DNA from: a virus
DNA: 27,003 nucleotides
Direction: 5' to 3' (one strand)
Virus record (IMG/VR): IMGVR_UViG_3300020154_000014
Location: 1-27,003 of that record
This document shows positions 20,844 to 27,003 of the stretch, one piece after another. The position numbers and the translations under genes are program-made. The notes under the pieces were generated by a model, which searched no databases, was not told the origin of the DNA, and saw only the letters and a program-made list of their open reading frames with translations. The first letter of the stretch is position 1, and each line of letters opens with the position of its first letter.

Positions 20844-21468
20844 AAAAATATCAACTGCATTAGATACGGTATCCGCAGAGGATATGTACCAAGACTATGT
20901 GAAGGGATTACTTAAAGATAATAAGAATCTTAGAGCTAAAAAATTTAGCTACGTTACTAATGGTATCGTATTTGATGTTAACACTAATGAAGTATATATC
21001 ACTTACAAACAATTCAAAGAAATACTTTCTACCTATAATCAACTAGCAGGGGATAAGATAGTAGAAGGGTATGCTTGGAAAGTAGGTGCTCAACTTGGTG
21101 ATATGTTTGTAGCACGTATTGAACGTCCTGCTAATAGTAGAAAACTTGATAGACAGAAAAGCTTTAAACGTAGAAAGGAATTAAAAGAAGCTGGGCTTTT
21201 AACAAAGGACAATTGGCAAGTACCTTATACAGATGATGATTTTATTATGGTCATGTGGCATAAAGGTAATGGACAACTAAGGAACATACACCTCTATAAG
21301 TTTAAAACCGCAGGTGGTCAGCCGGGAAAAGGATTCAAAGCTAAAGTATCTGGTGGTGTTAGACGTAGACCTGAACTTAAAGCCCTCTATCCATATTTAC
21401 CTAGTAAAAAGTTAGTACCTACTTCGGAGTTACCTAAGAAACTCAACCTAAAAGAAAATGGTATATAA
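20836..21468 (+). CDS. Hypothetical virion-module protein (210 aa)
   Basis: A very basic, soluble 210-residue protein. The N-terminal half has helices (DMYQDYVKGLLKDNKNLRAK) and beta strands (GIVFDVNTNEVYITYKQFKE). The second half is basic with Arg/Lys clusters (ARIERPANSRKLDRQKSFKR; VSGGVRRRPELKALYPYLPS) and a Pro-rich end. A nucleic-acid or tail-completion role is possible; I recognise no family. It is coupled by overlaps to genes on both sides, so it belongs to the tail operon. Confidence 0.55.
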   Translation: MSEKISTALDTVSAEDMYQDYVKGLLKDNKNLRAKKFSYVTNGIVFDVNTNEVYITYKQFKEILSTYNQLAGDKIVEGYAWKVGAQLGDMFVARIERPANSRKLDRQKSFKRRKELKEAGLLTKDNWQVPYTDDDFIMVMWHKGNGQLRNIHLYKFKTAGGQPGKGFKAKVSGGVRRRPELKALYPYLPSKKLVPTSELPKKLNLKENGI

Positions 21469-22255
21469 TTATTGTTCCTCTGAGGAAATCATAGCAGATG
21501 TTTTGTCGATCACACGAATGACAGATGCTACTTTTGCAGATGATATGTTGGAATGGTTGAAGTCTGGTTTAAATATGATGCGGGTACGTAACATGTTACA
21601 ACCAGATAATAAGGTATTAGAAGTTCATGATAATATAACTAAACTTCCTTGTGGTCTTGTTAACATAGATGGAGTATTTTATAATGGTGAAAGACTTCGT
21701 ATAGGTACAGGAGTAATAGATACTAGGGTATCACCTTTTAGTAAATTAACAGGAGATTATCAAAGTTACTTCACAAGTGATACAACTTCTGATGGATGGA
21801 CCGATAATGAGCAGAACTATCTTCTTCTTAGAGGTGATGATCTTAAACTGAACACAGTTAGGTTGTGTGAGAATCATTACTACATACCGTATCCTAATCA
21901 TTTTCAACTAAGCTTTAGAGAGGGTTGTATTCAGATATTCTATAGGAAGATGCCTGTAGATAAGAATGGTTATCCACTAGTACCAGATGAAGAGAACATT
22001 AGGTTTGCATTGTTCTGGTGGATTATGGGACACTTAGCACTTGCTGGTTATAGACATAATGATCCTAAAATGGATTGGGATTACTGCGAAGCTAAATTTA
22101 AAGCTTATGCAAAAGAAGGTAAAGGAGTACTTAAATACTGGTCTACAGATAAGAAGGAGGCAATTAAAAACTTAACCTGTAATCTTATTCCTCCACATGG
22201 ATATTATGAGAGATTCTTTATAGGAGGAGAACAACCTAAGTTCATTAACAAATGA
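21458..22255 (+). CDS. P22 gp4-like tail tubular / head-tail adaptor protein (265 aa)
   Basis: Crassvirales genomes carry a P22 gp4-like tail tubular protein just before the giant tail stabilization gene, and this product fits that place. Evidence in the sequence: an N-terminal helical section (SEEIIADVLSITRMTDATFA), then KLPCGLVNIDGVFYNGERLR, a beta segment, and the ring-family element GYPLVPDEENIRFALFWWIM at about 175-195 followed by a C-terminal helix. Such proteins form the ring joining portal and tail. It is translationally coupled to the next gene by an ATGA overlap. Confidence 0.7.
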   Translation: MVYNYCSSEEIIADVLSITRMTDATFADDMLEWLKSGLNMMRVRNMLQPDNKVLEVHDNITKLPCGLVNIDGVFYNGERLRIGTGVIDTRVSPFSKLTGDYQSYFTSDTTSDGWTDNEQNYLLLRGDDLKLNTVRLCENHYYIPYPNHFQLSFREGCIQIFYRKMPVDKNGYPLVPDEENIRFALFWWIMGHLALAGYRHNDPKMDWDYCEAKFKAYAKEGKGVLKYWSTDKKEAIKNLTCNLIPPHGYYERFFIGGEQPKFINK

Positions 22256-25200
22256 TTAAAGGTATAAGTCAGATGTTCAGTAAAGAAGGAACTCCAAAAG
22301 GATATGCCTTCTATAGTAAGAACATTATCATTAATAGAAAATTAGACGAAATCATTAATGAGAAAGGACATGAAATCATTAGTGCTTTTATTACATCTAG
22401 TGTTACTGATATAGTAGGACTTATAGCTCATGGTAGTAAAGTAATCATATTCTATAATGGACCTGCTAGTCTTACACCACCGTATACTAAAGAAGGTAGA
22501 ATAGGAGTTTACGATGAGAACACAGGAAGCTTTACCCTTAAACTTGCAAGAAGCGATTTCAACTTTAGTTCTGATTTTCCTATTACAGGAGAGGCTAAAC
22601 TAAATTCAAAGGGACAACTAATAGTTGTATTCTCAGACAATAATACCACTCCTAAGTATATAAATCTTGATACAGCTACATCTGCTGATAATTTAGGGCT
22701 CTATAATCTTTCTCTTGTTGCCTCTGATCCTTCAATTAGTTTTGAGGTGATAGAGGGAGGTGGATCAATGAAGACAGGTGTTCACTTCTTGTCTATCCAA
22801 TATGAAGATATAAATAAGAATGTAAGTAACTATTCTGATTTATCGAAACCAATCTATATAACTAATCATAACGATCTTGGTAATTTCGGAACTACACAAG
22901 GATCGGCTGCTGGTGTAGTAAGTAATAAGGGTATTAAATTTACTATATCTAACGCTGATACTAGTTTCAAAAAATTAAGGGCTATACTTATTACTAAGAT
23001 TGAAGATGTAGTTACGGTAGCATCATACAAGACTGTAGAAATTACTGGTAGCACTACTACATTTACAATTACTGGAACTGAACTTGCAAGTACTCTTACC
23101 ATAGAAGAAGTACTTACCTTCAATCAAGTATTTCAAAGAGTCAGACACTTTGAAACGTTGGGAGATCAACTTTTTGCTGCTGATTACTCTACACCTGAAG
23201 TTATTGACTTTCAGAATATCGCCAATCGAATTAGACTTGAGTGGACTAGTAGTCCTAAATACGATGCAGTAGTTGATCAGGGAGCAAATCAACCTGTAAG
23301 AAAATCAGGCAATAACCAAAAGACTTTCTTCCATGATGAAGTGTATGCAATGTATGCGCAGTTTGAGTTAACTGATAATACACATACAGAATGGTTTCAT
23401 ATTCCCGGTAGAGCACTTACAGCTAGTCATAGAGCAAATAGTAGTATTAATAACGATATCAAATTTAACGGTAACACACCTAAAGTATTTCAACTACAAT
23501 CAACCGCAGAACTTGGAGGTATTATAGGCTCCCTTAATGATATTGTAGGAGAAACCTATGCGTATGGTAACTTTGGTGTATGGGAAAATGAGGATGAACT
23601 TTATCCTAGTAATTTCCCAGACTTTGCTGGTCAGCGAGTTAGACATCATCGATTCCCGAGTTTAGAATGGTTACGGGATAATGTATATGGGGGTTCTACC
23701 GCTAATAGTTTTATGGTAGATATGTGGGATATGTTGGGAATCAAGTATAGTTTTAACTTAACTGATCTTGATACAACACTATTATCTCAGATCAAGTCCA
23801 TAAGGATAGGATACGCAAAGAGAGATATTAGCAATACATCAGTACTTGGTTATGATATTGCTCAACTAGGTGCGCATCCTGAAATATCAGCAGGTGTTGC
23901 AATTGATACTAATCTATTTGATCCAACTATTATAGGTTCTGCTGGTGGTAATTGGCGTGTTTATACTACCGCTAATTCTGCTGATTTAAATGCAAGTAAT
24001 AGTTTTGTTAGATTACATTCTCCTGATGTAATGAAACTAAAACCATCAGTGGAGAACATGTATCTGGCTAATCAACTTAAGCTTAAGATAACTGATCTTA
24101 ATGTTTCTTTCTTTACATCAGACTCAGTTAAACCTAGAGGATACATACTTAGAGGAGGAACCGAGATAGTTGATGGAGCATCTGCTGAAATTGACATATT
24201 TACATACGTAAGTAACTTCATTGCAGCCGATGAATTAGGAACATACTCATCGTTGTTTAAATATATCCCCTTACAGAATCCTAAATATATACCTGCTAAT
24301 AGTATAGTATCTGTTCCCGATGGTACTGTAAATAACCTACTCAGTGAGGAATGTATTCACGCAAAACTTCCTCCGGGAGTTAACTTACTTCTTGATGTAT
24401 CCGGTACGGGAGGAAGTACTAATGCATTTAAAGTACAACAAGGTATAGAAACAGCAAGTCCGGGTTTATTTGAAGAGACTGCATTAGTTGCTATTAAGGT
24501 ACCAAGAACAAACTTCTTTACTAGTTATGCTGATCAAATAGTTGTACCAATAACCCAGAAACTTGATCCGGATTCTTTTACCGGTATTTTATGGGGAGAA
24601 GGTGATGCATTTATTTGTACCCATTCATTCGTAACAATGGCATCTGCACCTCTAGCAGATCATATAGCATTCAATGCAACTGAAGATGATGGTATAAGAT
24701 GTGTTAAAGTTTTCTTATGTGAAAGCAGACTTAATTTAAATCAAAGGTATATCACACAAGAGAACTATAATACCTATTTTTATCCTGCTGGTGTATTTGG
24801 TCAACAGACAAATAAATCTAATTACTGGTTTACTAAGTTGAATCAACTTAATGCACCAGTTAATGAAATACAACTATCTAAGAGTTTCAATGCTATAAAT
24901 GATTTAGAACAAAATGGTGTATATGATCATACTAAGATATATGAATCAGAACTACCATATGCAATTGCTAGATCACTAATAGCATCCCGCTCAACTGACT
25001 TTGAAGATGGGTGGAGACAATTCAGACCGAATGATGTATTCTATACGGTACGTAATAAAGGAGGAGTGACTAACCTTGTTGCATGGGGTAGTGATAAATT
25101 ACTTATTCATCATGAGAGAGCACTATTTATAACAAGAGATAAAGCAGTACTTCAAACCGATATAACTAAAATAAGTTTAGGTAGCGGTGATCTATTTGCC

Positions 25201-26127
25201 ATAGAACCACAAGAACTTATACCTACTGATTACGGCTATGGTGGAACACAACATAAGTTTGGTTGTCTACTTTGTGAAGCTGGATATGCCTTTGTAGATA
25301 AGAGTGCAGGAGAAATTCTTTTATATAAAGAAGGAAATAGTTATGTCAATATAGGTAAGGGACTAACTAATGTATTTCAAGAACTACTTACTGAAAATAC
25401 CATAGGAGATAATCCATATAAATCAAGTGCATCAAGTATAACACTAGGTTTTGATAAACGTTACAAACGAATTCTACTTTCTCTAAAAGCAGATTCCGTA
25501 AATCTTACTGCTTCATTTGATTTAATTAAAGAAGAATGGAAAGGTTTTAATGATTATATTCCAGAAGGAATGATTCATACAAGAGAAAACCTATATAGTT
25601 TTAAGAACCATACCTTTTACAGACATAACACAGGTAGATATGGACAATTCTACGGAACTATTTATCCTAGTTTTGTTGACCTGATTATAAATGAAGAACC
25701 TGAAGTAGAAAAGATACTTTCAGCTATAGAATGGATCACACGGGTAGAAAAGAACGGTGCTGTTATGGAGAAGGAAACCATAACACATGTAACTATCTGG
25801 AATGATCACTTTTGTACTGGTAAAATAAGCATTAATCAACTTACTGATCTAATAGACTATGAAAACAAGAACACAAAATCCGCTGACAGAACTTGGAGAT
25901 TTAATGAGATACTTAGTACAGTCAGGGATATCAACTCCCCTTTTGTTGGGGGGCTTTCTACTGATTACCGTCCGATCAGTAACAATTTTGACAATACTTT
26001 AGCTTGGTTTGAAAAAGAGGAGATACGAGGTAAATATTTTATAGTTCGCTTGGAATATTCAAATAGTGAGGATAAACTCGTATCTTTGAGAAGTCTCATA
26101 CCTAACATAAAACGATCATCATGCTAA
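22252..26127 (+). CDS. Tail stabilization / muzzle protein (1291 aa)
   Basis: The largest protein of the window. It starts MIKGISQMFSKEGTPKGYAF, then YSKNIIINRKLDEIINEKGH, the opening I associate with P22 gp10-like tail stabilization proteins of crAss-like phages (the muzzle protein closing the tail end). It is mostly beta-structured, with a large N-terminal part of beta-propeller or sandwich type to about residue 300, several loops rich in Asn/Gly/Ser, and a C-terminal region with repeated KxxDxxTA segments. There is no lysozyme or protease motif. It would form the distal tail and contact the host or block premature DNA release. Position (after the P22 gp4-like gene) and size support the call; domain limits are estimates. 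Confidence 0.78.
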   Translation: MIKGISQMFSKEGTPKGYAFYSKNIIINRKLDEIINEKGHEIISAFITSSVTDIVGLIAHGSKVIIFYNGPASLTPPYTKEGRIGVYDENTGSFTLKLARSDFNFSSDFPITGEAKLNSKGQLIVVFSDNNTTPKYINLDTATSADNLGLYNLSLVASDPSISFEVIEGGGSMKTGVHFLSIQYEDINKNVSNYSDLSKPIYITNHNDLGNFGTTQGSAAGVVSNKGIKFTISNADTSFKKLRAILITKIEDVVTVASYKTVEITGSTTTFTITGTELASTLTIEEVLTFNQVFQRVRHFETLGDQLFAADYSTPEVIDFQNIANRIRLEWTSSPKYDAVVDQGANQPVRKSGNNQKTFFHDEVYAMYAQFELTDNTHTEWFHIPGRALTASHRANSSINNDIKFNGNTPKVFQLQSTAELGGIIGSLNDIVGETYAYGNFGVWENEDELYPSNFPDFAGQRVRHHRFPSLEWLRDNVYGGSTANSFMVDMWDMLGIKYSFNLTDLDTTLLSQIKSIRIGYAKRDISNTSVLGYDIAQLGAHPEISAGVAIDTNLFDPTIIGSAGGNWRVYTTANSADLNASNSFVRLHSPDVMKLKPSVENMYLANQLKLKITDLNVSFFTSDSVKPRGYILRGGTEIVDGASAEIDIFTYVSNFIAADELGTYSSLFKYIPLQNPKYIPANSIVSVPDGTVNNLLSEECIHAKLPPGVNLLLDVSGTGGSTNAFKVQQGIETASPGLFEETALVAIKVPRTNFFTSYADQIVVPITQKLDPDSFTGILWGEGDAFICTHSFVTMASAPLADHIAFNATEDDGIRCVKVFLCESRLNLNQRYITQENYNTYFYPAGVFGQQTNKSNYWFTKLNQLNAPVNEIQLSKSFNAINDLEQNGVYDHTKIYESELPYAIARSLIASRSTDFEDGWRQFRPNDVFYTVRNKGGVTNLVAWGSDKLLIHHERALFITRDKAVLQTDITKISLGSGDLFAIEPQELIPTDYGYGGTQHKFGCLLCEAGYAFVDKSAGEILLYKEGNSYVNIGKGLTNVFQELLTENTIGDNPYKSSASSITLGFDKRYKRILLSLKADSVNLTASFDLIKEEWKGFNDYIPEGMIHTRENLYSFKNHTFYRHNTGRYGQFYGTIYPSFVDLIINEEPEVEKILSAIEWITRVEKNGAVMEKETITHVTIWNDHFCTGKISINQLTDLIDYENKNTKSADRTWRFNEILSTVRDINSPFVGGLSTDYRPISNNFDNTLAWFEKEEIRGKYFIVRLEYSNSEDKLVSLRSLIPNIKRSSC

Positions 26128-26900
26128 TATCATCAAGATATAGAAGGGGAAGACGAACCTATCAAACTGGTGGAGAAGCTATAGGTATGCTAGGAGAACT
26201 AGGTACTTCTGTATGGGATAGTTTTAGTCCTCCTGATCAATATGGATATGATGAAAATCTTGCTGAGAAAAGTACCTTTAAGGGTATAACATCAGGAGCT
26301 GCCGCGGGTACAGCAATTATGCCAGGAATAGGTACTGTTGTAGGTGGCGTTGTAGGGGGAATAAGTGGACTTATTGGGGGAAATAGACAAGAAAAAGAAG
26401 CTCTTGAGGCTAAAAATAGGGCTATTGTTCATCGTAATGATGTACTTGGTAGAATGGGAAGAGCAAGAGCAATTGGATACGATTTTACAGGAAATCAGGA
26501 TGGTCAACTTTACGCATTAGGAGGAAAGCTAAAAGCGTTAAATTCTGATACAGTAGAAGTTGACGGACAAACACATGCTGAAGGAGGAGTTCAAATAGGG
26601 GGTAATGTTGAAGTAGAAGATAAAGAAACTATATCAGGAGATTACGTATTTTCTGATTTACTGGGTTTTGCAAAACCTCATAAATTTATCGCCAAGCAAA
26701 TAGGAAAAATTGAGAAGAAACCAATCAACAATGAACGTAAGACCAGCTTAGAGATACTTCGTAAGAAAGAACAAGTTCTTAAACAGACACAAGAACAAGT
26801 TAGAGAAGATATAGGTGCAGAACTATATGATAATATCAATAAGCAATTAGGTGGTAATATATCTTCTTGGAATAAACATAAGAACTGCGGATGCCATTAA
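26121..26900 (+). CDS. Putative cargo / ejected virion protein with glycine zipper (259 aa)
   Basis: The protein begins MLISSRYRRGRRTYQTGGEA, basic with an early TGG. A glycine-zipper segment lies at about 55-90 (GAAAGTAIMPGIGTVVGG, then VVGGISGLIGG), able to insert into membranes. Then comes SDTVEVDGQTHAEGGVQIGG at about 140-160, followed by VEVEDKETISGDYVFSDLLG. The THxxGGVxI / VExxE / VFSD series is typical of Bacteroidota-phage virion proteins, including crAss cargo. The C-terminus is helical and ends NKHKNCGCH. Together this suggests a protein packaged in the virion and ejected with DNA to breach the envelope. Exact function is unknown. ATG overlaps the previous stop. Confidence 0.65.
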   Translation: MLISSRYRRGRRTYQTGGEAIGMLGELGTSVWDSFSPPDQYGYDENLAEKSTFKGITSGAAAGTAIMPGIGTVVGGVVGGISGLIGGNRQEKEALEAKNRAIVHRNDVLGRMGRARAIGYDFTGNQDGQLYALGGKLKALNSDTVEVDGQTHAEGGVQIGGNVEVEDKETISGDYVFSDLLGFAKPHKFIAKQIGKIEKKPINNERKTSLEILRKKEQVLKQTQEQVREDIGAELYDNINKQLGGNISSWNKHKNCGCH

Positions 26901-27003
26901 GGAGAAGATTTAACACAGGTGGACCTGATCCTACCGTTCCGGTTAAGGGGAAACGTGCTAGGATTATTGCTAACTCTCAGTATCCTGAATTTAGTACAGA
27001 GTT
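26891..27003 (+). CDS. Partial cargo-like protein (5' end only)
   Basis: A reading frame starts at ATG 26891, overlapping the stop of the previous gene (26898-26900), and runs off the right edge with 37 residues visible. It opens MPLRRRFNTGGPDPTVPVKG, then KRARIIANSQYPEFSTE. The basic RRRFNTGG segment resembles the RRTYQTGG of the preceding protein. It is probably the next tail-cargo gene of the operon. The remaining product cannot be judged. Confidence 0.6.
   Translation, partial: MPLRRRFNTGGPDPTVPVKGKRARIIANSQYPEFSTE

Noticed and set aside
9253-26900. Stop-codon reassignment (TAG or TGA read through), known in some crAss-like phages
   Set aside because: All large late genes are uninterrupted and full length under the standard bacterial code, so reassignment is not needed here.
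1-27003. CRISPR arrays, transposons, integrase or attachment sites
   Set aside because: No regular repeat-spacer arrays, terminal inverted repeats with transposase, or recombinase genes were seen.

Overview
The window looks like part of a crAss-like phage genome (order Crassvirales; tailed, short-tailed phages of gut Bacteroidota). Four things point there. The DNA is AT-rich and densely packed, with many 4-nt ATGA start/stop overlaps. Start codons mostly lack a clear Shine-Dalgarno, as is usual for Bacteroidota translation. A rightward block reads IHF/HU-like protein, unknown 232-aa protein, small zinc protein, large terminase, portal, scaffold-like protein, major capsid protein, several virion proteins, P22 gp4-like tail tubular protein, giant tail stabilization/muzzle protein, cargo-like proteins. 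Finally, no integrase, transposase, CRISPR array or tRNA was seen. Family names rest on motif and synteny recognition by eye; no database search was run.

Layout: positions 1-3720 hold small genes read leftward, including two lipoprotein-like genes, membrane proteins and a DUF4031-like protein. They are interrupted at about 541-1150 by a 600-nt stretch without genes, which folds into several long-range perfect stems and a pseudoknot. From 3721 to 4051 is a divergent intergenic region with a second folded element (3799-3958) ending in a compact pseudoknot, then a palindrome (4020-4040) just before the first rightward gene. From 4052 to 7758 are small rightward accessory genes (winged-helix-like, J-domain, DUF-type). 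They end at a strong terminator at 7797-7824. From 7855 to the end runs the packaging, capsid and tail module, with internal terminators after the capsid gene (16556-16580) and before 20196.

In the virion module, the terminase (9253-11340) cuts and pumps DNA through the portal (11357... start ATG at 11351). The protein at 13806-15005 is in the scaffold position, and the capsid gene follows. The proteins at 16856-22255 are candidates for the head-tail rings and tail barrel. The 1291-residue protein is the likely muzzle, and the last two genes share an N-terminal signal-like motif and look like cargo or ejected proteins. The left-hand small genes are probably early or host-interaction functions, but this is inference.

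The most interesting observations are the two unexplained structured-RNA candidates. Neither shows a family I can name.
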